Source: Tissierellia bacterium (GTDB taxonomy: Bacteria; Bacillota; Clostridia; Tissierellales; Tissierellaceae). Taken from it: DNA of 5,161 nt. Position 1 is the first letter of the stretch, and each line of letters begins with the position of its first letter. Location of the stretch: contig JAAYLY010000009.1 in assembly GCA_012521625.1 (NCBI GenBank), positions 1 to 5,161 on the forward strand, written 5' to 3'. Shown piece after piece: positions 1-5,109 of the stretch. The notes under the pieces were generated by a model that ran no database searches, was not told the DNA's origin, and was given only the letters and a program-made list of their open reading frames with translations. Made by a program: the position numbers and the translations under genes.

Positions 1-41
1 GATGAATATTAAAAATGTATATAAATCAATAATGGATATAA

Positions 42-791
42 ATGATAGCTATAGGTGGTTTTTATTTCCTAGGGGAAAATAAAATTAGGCTGGTGAATCT
101 ACAGTTGGAAAGGGAAAAAATATTAAAATTAAGCTATAAGGTCCTTAGGCTGGTATTAGGCCTTTTCGTATTTGCTGCAGGCTCTGTATGCATAATCAAT
201 GCGGCCATTGGAGTAGCACCCTGGGACGTCTTTCACCAGGGAGTATCCAATGTAACAGGTATAACTATAGGTAGGGCCAATATCTATAGTGGGGTTGTTA
301 TAATAATTATAGATATCCTATTAGGGCAAGCTGTGGGCTGGGGAACCCTAGCAAATATGATCTTAATAGGGTCCTTTATCGATTTTCTAATGTTAAACAA
401 CTTAATACCCAGCTTTCAAAGCTTTTTACCTAGCTTAATACAATTATTTATAGGGATAATTCTACATGGCTTAGGAGTCTTCCTATATATAGCCGTAGGC
501 TGGGGAGCCGGCCCCAGGGATGGTTTATTAGTTGTACTTACCAAGAGGACCGGCGGGTCCGTCAGGTTGATTAAGACCATTATGGAGGTAACGGTGGTAG
601 CTATAGGCTATCTATTAGGCGGTAACCTAGGTATAGGTACTATTATCCTAGCCCTATTGAGCGGACCAATTTGGCAGTATATCTTTAAGATTTTTAAATT
701 TAATATCAATGAAGTCCAACACCGCTTTATCCAGGAGGATATTAAAATCTTAAAGGAAAAGCTTGCAAAAACCGAGGAACCAACCCCTTAG
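42..791 (+). CDS. YczE/YitT-like multi-pass membrane protein
   Basis: This is an integral membrane protein of the YczE (COG2364-like) group, whose molecular function is not established. About five hydrophobic segments are visible (roughly residues 34-56, 80-99, 102-120, 130-152 and 178-212), followed by a charged C-terminal tail. Two halves share a pattern: G-V-A-P-W-D near residues 57-62 with T-I-G-R following, and G-A-G-P-R-D near 155-160 with G-G-S-V-R following. Such an internal repeat is typical of the YitT/YczE families. The coordinates give the longest frame, but the start is doubtful. ATG 42 has only a weak GGA upstream and adds about 21 residues that do not look like the family N-terminus. 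TTG 105, preceded by GGTGA at 92-96, would give 228 residues and an N-terminus (MEREKILKLSYK) that leads straight into the first membrane segment. The gene stands alone and ends in its own terminator. Confidence 0.85.
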   Translation: MIAIGGFYFLGENKIRLVNLQLEREKILKLSYKVLRLVLGLFVFAAGSVCIINAAIGVAPWDVFHQGVSNVTGITIGRANIYSGVVIIIIDILLGQAVGWGTLANMILIGSFIDFLMLNNLIPSFQSFLPSLIQLFIGIILHGLGVFLYIAVGWGAGPRDGLLVVLTKRTGGSVRLIKTIMEVTVVAIGYLLGGNLGIGTIILALLSGPIWQYIFKIFKFNINEVQHRFIQEDIKILKEKLAKTEEPTP

Positions 792-808
792 GCTAGGGGT
801 TGGTTTTT
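778..808 (+). terminator. Terminator overlapping the end of the YczE-like gene
   Basis: An 11-base-pair perfect stem pairs AACCAACCCCT (778-788) with AGGGGTTGGTT (795-805) across a 6-base loop, and runs into a T tract at 804-808. The 5' arm is the coding sequence of the last residues (E-P-T-P) and the stop codon sits in the loop. The 3' end touches the minus-strand stop of the hydrolase remnant. Confidence 0.9.
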
Positions 809-1028
809 ATAGTTCTATAATTTGATTTTTATGCCTTATATCCACAATCTTAGTATGGGGACAATGGACCTTGTGGATAAATCTTTGGGAAATCTCGTAC
901 TTTTCTCAAGCATGCATGGGGATGAAATATCTAGGCTTCAATTTTTCTATAAAATACTCTCCACCCAGATGGAAGTAGTCACCTAGCCTAGGATCCACTG
1001 GGAAGAAGGCCAGATGCAATATATTCAA
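807..1028 (-). pseudogene. C-terminal remnant of a metallo-beta-lactamase-fold hydrolase
   Basis: Read on the minus strand, this stretch encodes about 73 codons ending in TAA (807-809). It contains strings typical of the C-terminal part of MBL-fold metal-dependent hydrolases: L-A-F-F-P-V-D-P-R-L-G-D, then Y-F-H-L-G-G-E-Y-F-I-E-K-L-K-P, then Y-F-I-P-M-H-A. In the family the histidine of the I-P-M-H motif is a metal ligand. Directly after it lies an in-frame TGA (906-908) where relatives usually carry an aromatic residue; a TGG tryptophan codon would differ by one base. The frame then stays open to the natural end. The N-terminal two thirds, including the H-x-H-x-D-H metal motif, are absent: the frame upstream of about 1028 hits stops, and the htrA promoter occupies that DNA. 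I infer a degraded gene fragment rather than an active enzyme. The exact substrate class cannot be told. Confidence 0.75.
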
Positions 1029-1102
1029 CCTTAAGACCTAAGCTATCCAAAATATCAACTCCTTTACTCTTTAATATTACCCCTATTATAGCAAAATTAA
1101 CC

Positions 1103-1129
1103 TTCACATAAATTTCACATTTTTTACAT
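1103..1129 (+). promoter_or_regulatory. Three TTCACAT-like direct repeats before htrA
   Basis: TTCACAT (1103-1109), TTCACAT (1114-1120) and TTTACAT (1123-1129) follow one another at steps of 11 and 9 bases, about one helical turn each. They sit where the -35 element of the htrA promoter would be. OmpR/PhoB-family response regulators bind direct repeats of this spacing, and in Bacillus htrA genes are controlled by such a regulator (CssR). Assignment to a particular regulator is inference. Confidence 0.5.
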
Positions 1130-1136
1130 AAAGCCT

Positions 1137-1145
1137 TGATAATAT
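1137..1145 (+). promoter_or_regulatory. htrA: Extended -10 promoter for htrA
   Basis: TGATAATAT reads as an extended -10 (TG, one base, TAATAT) about 33 bases before the htrA start codon. No good TTGACA-like -35 lies 16-18 bases upstream; that place is taken by the TTCACAT repeats. This is what an activator-dependent promoter looks like. Confidence 0.5.
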
Positions 1146-1163
1146 TTGTCTAGGATAAGATGT

Positions 1164-1170
1164 AAGGAGG
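1164..1170 (+). promoter_or_regulatory. htrA: Strong Shine-Dalgarno site of htrA
   Basis: AAGGAGG lies 7 bases before ATG 1178, which settles this start codon. Confidence 0.85.
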
Positions 1171-1177
1171 AGATAAG

Positions 1178-2407
1178 ATGGACGAAAAAAGGGATTTTGA
1201 AGATATCAACTTCCAGCTAGTGGAGGCTGAAGAAGAGGAAAGGGAAGTTAATAACCCTTCTAAAGCTGATGGTAAGTATGCTTATTCTAGCTCAAGGCCT
1301 AAAGGGTCTTTTAGGGGAAGTTTTATCTCCTATGTGGCCATAGCCCTAGTGGCTTCCATATTAGGTGGCTTAGTTGCCCTTTACCTTGGACCTAGCTTAT
1401 TTGAAAACTTAGGCATAGAAACTTCCAGGCAGTATCAGGCAAGCCCAATAAATATAAATACTTCTGATGATATAGACACGGTTACTGCAGTAGTTAAGAA
1501 GGCCATGCCTTCGGTAGTAGGTATTACTACCGTGGAGACCCAAAGATCCATCTTTGGGGATTTAGAAAGGGAAGGGCTAGGCTCTGGGGTCATAGTAGAT
1601 AGGGATGGTTATATCTTAACCAATTCCCATGTGGTGGCCAATGGGGCTGCCAAGGAGATAACAGTCCTCTTTGATAATGGTGAGCAGGCCTCTGGTCAAG
1701 TAATCTGGAATGACGCTACCCTTGATTTAGCCATAGTAAAGGTGGATATGACCAACTTGCCGGCTGCTGAGCTGGGGGATTCTGATAGTTTGGAAGTTGG
1801 AGAATTGGCCATAGCCATAGGTAACCCACTTGGTTTGGAGTTCCAAAGAACGGTAACCTCTGGTATCATATCAGGCCTTAATAGGTCCATCCGCATCGAT
1901 CGGGCCACGGTAATTGATGATTTGATTCAGACCGATGCCTCAATAAATTCAGGCAACAGTGGAGGTCCTTTATTAAATAAGTACGGCCAGGTCATAGGTA
2001 TAAATACAGCCAAGATTAAAAGTGCTGAAGGTTTAGGTTTTGCCATCCCCATAAATTCTGCTAAGGCAATAATAGAGGAGGTTATTGAAAAGGGTACCTT
2101 TGAGACCGTAGTCTTAGGCGTATCCATATTCAATGTGGAGGAATATGAAGCCAGACTTGGTATAGACTTGGGGGTAGATGAAGGTGTAGTAGTTGTGGAA
2201 GTAGTACCAGATTCTCCAGCAGATAAGGCTGGTATTGCCCTTGGTGATGTAATAATAAAAATAGATGATGAAGAGATTGACTCAACTATAAAGCTAAAGA
2301 AGGCCTTATTTAACTATAGGGTAGGGGATAAGGCTAGTTTAACTGTCTTAAGGAATAAGGAAGAGATTAAATTAGATGTGGTTTTTACAGATATAAAGAA
2401 AAACTAG
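1178..2407 (+). CDS. htrA: HtrA/DegP-like membrane-anchored serine protease
   Basis: This is a trypsin-like (S1C) protease of the HtrA/DegP family, which degrades misfolded proteins outside the cytoplasmic membrane under secretion or heat stress. The 409 residues show an acidic, soluble N-terminal tail (1-45), one membrane anchor (about 49-71), a linker, the protease domain (about 98-300) and a single C-terminal PDZ domain (about 313-403). All three catalytic residues are present: His151 in T-N-S-H-V-V, Asp183 in T-L-D-L-A-I and Ser261 in G-N-S-G-G-P. G-L-G-F-A-I-P (285-291) is the usual family strand closing the protease domain. The length fits Gram-positive HtrA. The tail before the anchor has no signal-peptide cleavage site, so I expect a type II topology with the protease outside. 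It has its own promoter and terminator and looks monocistronic. The direct repeats upstream suggest stress-responsive two-component control. Confidence 0.96.
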   Translation: MDEKRDFEDINFQLVEAEEEEREVNNPSKADGKYAYSSSRPKGSFRGSFISYVAIALVASILGGLVALYLGPSLFENLGIETSRQYQASPININTSDDIDTVTAVVKKAMPSVVGITTVETQRSIFGDLEREGLGSGVIVDRDGYILTNSHVVANGAAKEITVLFDNGEQASGQVIWNDATLDLAIVKVDMTNLPAAELGDSDSLEVGELAIAIGNPLGLEFQRTVTSGIISGLNRSIRIDRATVIDDLIQTDASINSGNSGGPLLNKYGQVIGINTAKIKSAEGLGFAIPINSAKAIIEEVIEKGTFETVVLGVSIFNVEEYEARLGIDLGVDEGVVVVEVVPDSPADKAGIALGDVIIKIDDEEIDSTIKLKKALFNYRVGDKASLTVLRNKEEIKLDVVFTDIKKN

Positions 2408-2412
2408 TTAAG

Positions 2413-2455
2413 TAGGGGGCTGTAACAAAATATACAACCCCTATTTTTATTTCTT
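2413..2455 (+). terminator. Terminator after htrA
   Basis: TAGGGG (2413-2418) pairs with CCCCTA (2438-2443). A short internal loop and TGT/ACA pairs extend the stem. Five T residues (2444-2448) and further T-rich sequence follow. It begins 6 bases after the htrA stop codon. Confidence 0.8.
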
Positions 2456-2573
2456 AATACATAGATTGAGGAAATAAGATTTCAATAATATTATGATTAT
2501 AATTCAATAAATAACTAAAATCCCAGGAGGCTATGGGTGGGAAAAATAAGAGTAAAATTTCTTATAAATATAC
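2456..2573. other. AT-rich spacer with no gene seen
   Basis: Between the htrA terminator and the T-box promoter I see only AT-rich sequence with many stops in all frames. A small inverted repeat, TCCCA (2521-2525) with TGGGA (2538-2542), is the only structure noted and has no clear role. Confidence 0.5.
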
Positions 2574-2602
2574 TTGACAACTAAGCCTATATGCTTTAAT
2601 AT
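2574..2602 (+). promoter_or_regulatory. Sigma-A promoter of the T-box operon
   Basis: TTGACA (2574-2579) and TAATAT (2597-2602) are separated by 17 bases: a perfect -35 and a -10 one base from consensus at the ideal distance. Transcription should start near 2609, just ahead of T-box stem I. A strong unregulated promoter suits control by premature termination. Confidence 0.85.
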
Positions 2603-2639
2603 ATTACCATAACAAAGTAGATATGCGATGAAGGAAAAT

Positions 2640-2716
2640 AGTATGGATGGACCTTTTATTATAGAGAGTACCCTGGCTGGTGGAAAGGGACATAAAAGCC
2701 ATTCAGAACACATTCC
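2640..2716 (+). promoter_or_regulatory. T-box specifier loop and upper stem I, codon CAC (His)
   Basis: AGTA (2640-2643) faces GAA (2706-2708), forming the S-turn that shapes the specifier loop. The bases after GAA are CAC (2709-2711) and then A (2712), matching the common layout GAA-codon-A, with the frequent C at the third position. Seven pairs (2644-2650 with 2699-2705) and six pairs (2654-2659 with 2692-2697) build the arm above it. A one-base shift would read ACA (Thr) followed by T, which fits the layout less well. Confidence 0.82.
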
Positions 2717-2833
2717 GGAGCAAGGATCCGAAAGGTTTTAACCCAGTAGGCGTCCTCGGCCTAATCATCCGTTAAAATGATTAGTATGTGGTAGCATACT
2801 TACTGAGGCTGGTATCGTGAGGTATCAGCGAAT

Positions 2834-2870
2834 TAAGGTGGGAACACGTGAGCGTAAGCTTTCGTCCTTA
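2834..2870 (+). promoter_or_regulatory. T-box antiterminator with UGGG bulge
   Basis: TAAGG (2834-2838) pairs with CCTTA (2866-2870) and ACG (2846-2848) with CGT (2863-2865). They enclose the seven-base bulge TGGGAAC (2839-2845). The first four bases pair with the tRNA acceptor end; TGGG needs a tRNA ending CCCA. The usual bulge is TGGNACC, so position 6 is A here instead of C. The 3' arm is shared with the terminator, so the two structures exclude each other. Confidence 0.85.
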
Positions 2871-2891
2871 GATAGGATGAAGGCTTTTTTT
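2857..2891 (+). terminator. T-box regulatory terminator
   Basis: AGCTTTCGTCCT (2857-2868) pairs with AGGATGAAGGCT (2874-2885) over 12 pairs, including two G-U pairs, with a 5-base loop. Seven T residues (2885-2891) follow. It forms when tRNA does not hold the antiterminator. Confidence 0.92.
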
Positions 2892-2954
2892 ATTTAATAA
2901 AGCTATAGATATCACTTAACAATTCATAATAAAACTAATAATTAAAAACAAAAT

Positions 2955-2959
2955 GGAGG
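2955..2959 (+). promoter_or_regulatory. Shine-Dalgarno site deciding the binding-protein start
   Basis: GGAGG stands 11 bases before ATG 2971, 2 bases before ATG 2962 and overlaps ATG 2953. Only ATG 2971 leaves workable spacing, and it also gives a clean lipoprotein signal peptide. Confidence 0.7.
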
Positions 2960-2970
2960 TTATGATAAAA

Positions 2971-3774
2971 ATGAAAAGAGCTAAAGCTTTAATAATTTTA
3001 ACCTTAGTACTTAGCTTATTACTAACAGCCTGTGGCAATAAAGAGGAAAGTCTAGATACATGGAATGAAATTGAGGAGAGGGGCACTATTATAGTAGGTC
3101 TTGACGATACCTTCGTTCCAATGGGCTTTAGGGATAACAATGGTAATTTAATCGGCTTCGACGTAGATTTGGCTAAAGAAGCAATAAGCAGAATGGGTTT
3201 AGAAGTTGAATTTCAACCTATCGATTGGAATCTTAAGGAACAGGAGTTGGATTCTGGAAATATTGACCTTATATGGAATGGTTATTCTATATCGGAAGAA
3301 AGAAAGGAGAAGGTTAATTTTACAAAGCCTTATTTAGATAATAAGCAGATTATCGTAGCCCTTAGCTCTTCTGATATAGAAACTATAGATGATTTGGCTA
3401 GTAGGATAGTATGTACTCAAAACTCCTCCAGTGCCCTCCAGGCCATTGAAAGTTCAGGGTTAAAGGAAAGCTTTAAGGATGGAGAAGTAATCCTATTTGA
3501 TACCTATACTGAGGCCTTTATGGATCTTGAGGCAGGTAGGGTAGATGTAGTGGTAGCTGATGAGGTATTGGCCAAATACTATATCAGCGAAAGAGGAGAA
3601 GAAAACTACAAAATAGTGGATGGAGACTTTGGAGATGAGGAATATGGTGTAGGGGTTAGAAAAGGGGATAAGACCCTGTTAGAAAAGCTTAACCAAGCCT
3701 TAGATGAGATGAAGGCTGATGGAACTGCTGCTGAGATTTCAGAGAAGTGGTTTGGGGAAAATATAGTAAAATAG
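2971..3774 (+). CDS. ABC importer substrate-binding lipoprotein, predicted histidine
   Basis: This is a family 3 (SBP_bac_3) amino-acid-binding lipoprotein, 267 residues from this start. It begins with a basic, then hydrophobic signal peptide ending in the lipobox L-L-T-A-C, so Cys21 should be lipidated and the mature protein anchored outside the membrane. The opening of the binding domain is typical (G-T-I-I-V-G-L, then G-F-D-V-D-L-A). S-E-E-R-K-E-K-V carries the arginine that usually holds the ligand carboxylate, and V-V-V-A-D-E carries the late aspartate that usually holds the amino group. W-F-G-E near the C-terminus is also usual. The frame opens earlier at ATG 2953, but the Shine-Dalgarno GGAGG (2955-2959) lies inside that extension, and ATG 2962 is too close to it, so ATG 2971 is chosen. 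It is the first gene after the T-box. The name HisX has been used for proteins in T-box(His) operons; I cannot verify that this is an ortholog. Confidence 0.93.
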   Translation: MKRAKALIILTLVLSLLLTACGNKEESLDTWNEIEERGTIIVGLDDTFVPMGFRDNNGNLIGFDVDLAKEAISRMGLEVEFQPIDWNLKEQELDSGNIDLIWNGYSISEERKEKVNFTKPYLDNKQIIVALSSSDIETIDDLASRIVCTQNSSSALQAIESSGLKESFKDGEVILFDTYTEAFMDLEAGRVDVVVADEVLAKYYISERGEENYKIVDGDFGDEEYGVGVRKGDKTLLEKLNQALDEMKADGTAAEISEKWFGENIVK

Positions 3775-3778
3775 GTGA
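3773..3778 (+). promoter_or_regulatory. Stop-overlapping ribosome site of the permease
   Basis: AGGTGA matches the complement of the 16S 3' end and begins within the TAG stop codon of the binding-protein gene. It is 5 bases before ATG 3784. The earlier in-frame GTG 3775 lies inside this site, so it is unlikely to be the start. Confidence 0.65.
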
Positions 3779-3783
3779 CGACT

Positions 3784-4425
3784 ATGGATTATATTATAGA
3801 TGTACTGCCCTTTATGTTAAGGGGATTTAAGACCACCCTATGGGTATTTGCAGTCACAGCTATTTTTTCAATCCCCTTAGGGGTCTTAGTTTGCTTATTA
3901 AGAATGTCTAAGATTAAGCTAGTTAGTTATTTTATGCAGCTTTATATCTTGATCATGAGAGGGACCCCCCTTCTCCTGCAGATCATCTTCATATTCTTTG
4001 GCCTTCCCCTAGTAGGTGTTGTCTTAAATAGGGAGGTGGCTGCGGCTGTGGCCTTTATCTTAAATTATGCTGCCTATTTTGCAGAAATATTTAGGGGGGG
4101 AATTAATTCCATTGACCAAGGTCAATTTGAAGCTGCTAAGGTCTTGAAATTACCTAAGACTAGCACTTGGGTGGGGATCATCCTACCACAGGTTTTTAAG
4201 ATTGTATTCCCATCCTTGGGAAATGAACTAATAACCTTGGTTAAGGATACCTCCCTAGTATATGTCCTAGGTCTAGGAGATATCTTAAGGGCAGCTAAGA
4301 CCCTATCCAATAAGGACGCCTCTATAATTCCCCTCTTTATAGCAGGGGCGGCTTATCTAGTCTTTATTGGAATCCTGTCCTATGTCCTGAAAAAAGTTGA
4401 GAATAAGATGGCTTATTATAGGTAG
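3784..4425 (+). CDS. Polar amino-acid ABC transporter permease
   Basis: This is the membrane-spanning subunit of a polar-amino-acid importer (HisM/HisQ/GlnP type, BPD_transp_1). From ATG 3784 it has 213 residues with about five membrane helices. Landmarks are R-G-T-P-L-L-L-Q (59-66), the start of the conserved core, and the cytoplasmic EAA loop from E116 (E-A-A-K-V-L-K, ending I-I-L-P-Q), which docks to the ATPase. K-D-T-S-L-V-Y-V-L-G-L follows, as in relatives. The EAA loop normally has glycine at its seventh position; here it is Lys122. Only one permease gene is present, so the channel is probably a homodimer. The stop-overlapping AGGTGA favours ATG 3784 over GTG 3775. The gap to the binding-protein gene is 9 bases and to the ATPase gene 8, which indicates one transcript and coupled translation. 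Confidence 0.94.
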   Translation: MDYIIDVLPFMLRGFKTTLWVFAVTAIFSIPLGVLVCLLRMSKIKLVSYFMQLYILIMRGTPLLLQIIFIFFGLPLVGVVLNREVAAAVAFILNYAAYFAEIFRGGINSIDQGQFEAAKVLKLPKTSTWVGIILPQVFKIVFPSLGNELITLVKDTSLVYVLGLGDILRAAKTLSNKDASIIPLFIAGAAYLVFIGILSYVLKKVENKMAYYR

Positions 4426-4430
4426 GTGAT
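4424..4430 (+). promoter_or_regulatory. Stop-overlapping ribosome site of the ATPase
   Basis: AGGTGAT begins within the TAG stop of the permease gene and lies 3 bases before ATG 4434. The same TAGGTGA string marks the previous gene junction, so both downstream genes seem to be translated by the same coupling device. Confidence 0.65.
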
Positions 4431-4433
4431 GGC

Positions 4434-5042
4434 ATGTTAGTAGTTGAAAATTTAAATAAATCCTTCGGCAGTAAACATGTGTTAAAGGATATAAACCTAA
4501 GAGTAAAGAAGGGTGAAATCCTAATGATTACTGGTAAATCTGGCGTAGGCAAGACTACCCTTATTAGATGTCTTTGTAGCTTAGAGAACTTTGATAGCGG
4601 AAGTATAAGATTTGAAAATGGAGATGAAGGAGATAATTCTATAGGTTTAGTATCTCAAAGCTTCGATCTCTTCCCTCATTTTACTGTTATGAAAAATATC
4701 ACCTATCCTCTAATAAAGGCTAAGAAGTATAAAAAGCAGGATGCTATTAAAAAGGCTGAGGAATTAATAGAGCTTTTAGGCCTAAAGGGCTTGGAAGAAA
4801 ACTATGAATTTCAGCTTTCGGGAGGTCAGAAGCAGAGGGTGGCCATTGCCAGGGCCCTAGCAATGGAGCCCCAATATATTTGTTTTGATGAGCCTACTTC
4901 AGCCCTAGATTATAAGTTAAGGGATAGTGTAGGTGAACTTATTAGGAAGGTGGCATCTAGGGGAATGGGTGTAATAGTTATCACCCATGATAGGGAGTTT
5001 GCTAAGAAATATGCCGATAGAATATTCCAATTAGGCGCATAA
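4434..5042 (+). CDS. Amino-acid ABC transporter ATP-binding protein, short form
   Basis: This is the nucleotide-binding subunit that powers the importer. In order it has Walker A G-K-S-G-V-G-K-T-T (34-42), the Q-loop glutamine Q75, signature L-S-G-G-Q (128-132), Walker B and catalytic glutamate in C-F-D-E-P-T-S-A-L-D (150-159, Glu153), and the switch histidine His185 in I-T-H-D. All ATPase motifs are intact. At 202 residues it is about 35-40 shorter than usual GlnQ/HisP-type subunits (about 240). It stops after A-D-R-I-F-Q-L-G-A, where relatives continue with a strand and helix (the G-x-I-x-E-x-G region). The segment between Walker A and the Q-loop also looks compact. A strong terminator starts right at the stop codon, so the short end seems native rather than a recent frameshift. 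It is the last gene of the operon. Confidence 0.94.
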   Translation: MLVVENLNKSFGSKHVLKDINLRVKKGEILMITGKSGVGKTTLIRCLCSLENFDSGSIRFENGDEGDNSIGLVSQSFDLFPHFTVMKNITYPLIKAKKYKKQDAIKKAEELIELLGLKGLEENYEFQLSGGQKQRVAIARALAMEPQYICFDEPTSALDYKLRDSVGELIRKVASRGMGVIVITHDREFAKKYADRIFQLGA

Positions 5043-5075
5043 TAGTCTTAACCCTTTTAGGTTAAGGCTATTTTT
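5041..5075 (+). terminator. Terminator of the importer operon
   Basis: TAGTCTTAACC (5043-5053) pairs with GGTTAAGGCTA (5060-5070), 11 pairs with one G-U. Two A-T pairs (5041-5042 with 5071-5072) can extend it. The loop is 6 bases and five T residues follow (5071-5075). It overlaps the ATPase stop codon. Confidence 0.9.
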
Positions 5076-5080
5076 GTCTG

Positions 5081-5109
5081 TTGTAATTGGTTAGGACTTA
5101 TAATATAAT
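5081..5109 (+). promoter_or_regulatory. Possible promoter for a gene beyond the window
   Basis: TTGTAA (5081-5086) and TATAAT (5104-5109) are 17 bases apart. A small hairpin, CCTCC (5119-5123) with GGAGG (5127-5131), follows. No start codon with a ribosome site is visible before the window ends. Confidence 0.4.

Larger units (their letters stand above)
2621..2891 (+). promoter_or_regulatory. T-box riboswitch leader, predicted histidine-specific
   Basis: This is a full-length transcriptional T-box. Stem I has the kink-turn and base helix (GGAA 2633-2636 with TTCC 2713-2716), the AGTA/GAA S-turn, a middle helix (2644-2650 with 2699-2705), the AGAGAG element (2663-2668), and an apical loop GGTGGAA (2679-2685) fitting the GNUGNRA pattern. 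A central region (2754-2808) is closed by CCTCGG/CTGAGG and holds the CCGTTA element (2769-2774) in a hairpin loop. Stem III is an 8-pair hairpin with a GTGA tetraloop (2809-2828). The antiterminator and a competing terminator follow. The specifier codon is CAC and the antiterminator bulge begins UGGG; both fit tRNA-His. Uncharged tRNA-His should stabilise the antiterminator and let the importer genes be transcribed. Family membership is near certain; the amino acid is a strong inference. Confidence 0.93.

Noticed and set aside
838..880. Two DnaA-box-like sites, ATATCCACA (838-846) and TGTGGATAA (872-880), forming an inverted repeat.
   Set aside because: Both lie inside the hydrolase remnant and are explained by its codons (F-I-H-K and I-V-D-I). 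There is no cluster, AT-rich unwinding region or dnaA/dnaN neighbour to support an origin.
1015..1155. Minus-strand open stretch of about 50 codons reading I-I-G-V-I-L-K-S-K-G-V-D-I-L-D-S-L-G-L-K.
   Set aside because: It is out of frame with the hydrolase remnant, has no start with a ribosome site, and covers the htrA promoter and repeats. It may be part of the same decayed gene, but I cannot support that.
1696..2133. Minus-strand open frames within htrA.
   Set aside because: They are antisense shadows of a clearly real protease gene and encode nothing recognisable.
2525..2577. Tiny plus-strand frame of 14 codons (ATG 2533) preceded by AGGAGG at 2525-2530.
   Set aside because: The ribosome site is only 2 bases from the ATG, and the frame runs into the -35 element of the T-box promoter. 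Without a matching upstream transcript it is most likely chance.
2531..2713. Minus-strand open frame of 60 codons across the T-box promoter and stem I.
   Set aside because: The structured T-box RNA on the plus strand fully explains this DNA.
2953..2970. Upstream extension of the binding protein from ATG 2953.
   Set aside because: The Shine-Dalgarno GGAGG lies inside it, and the six added residues precede an already complete lipoprotein signal peptide.
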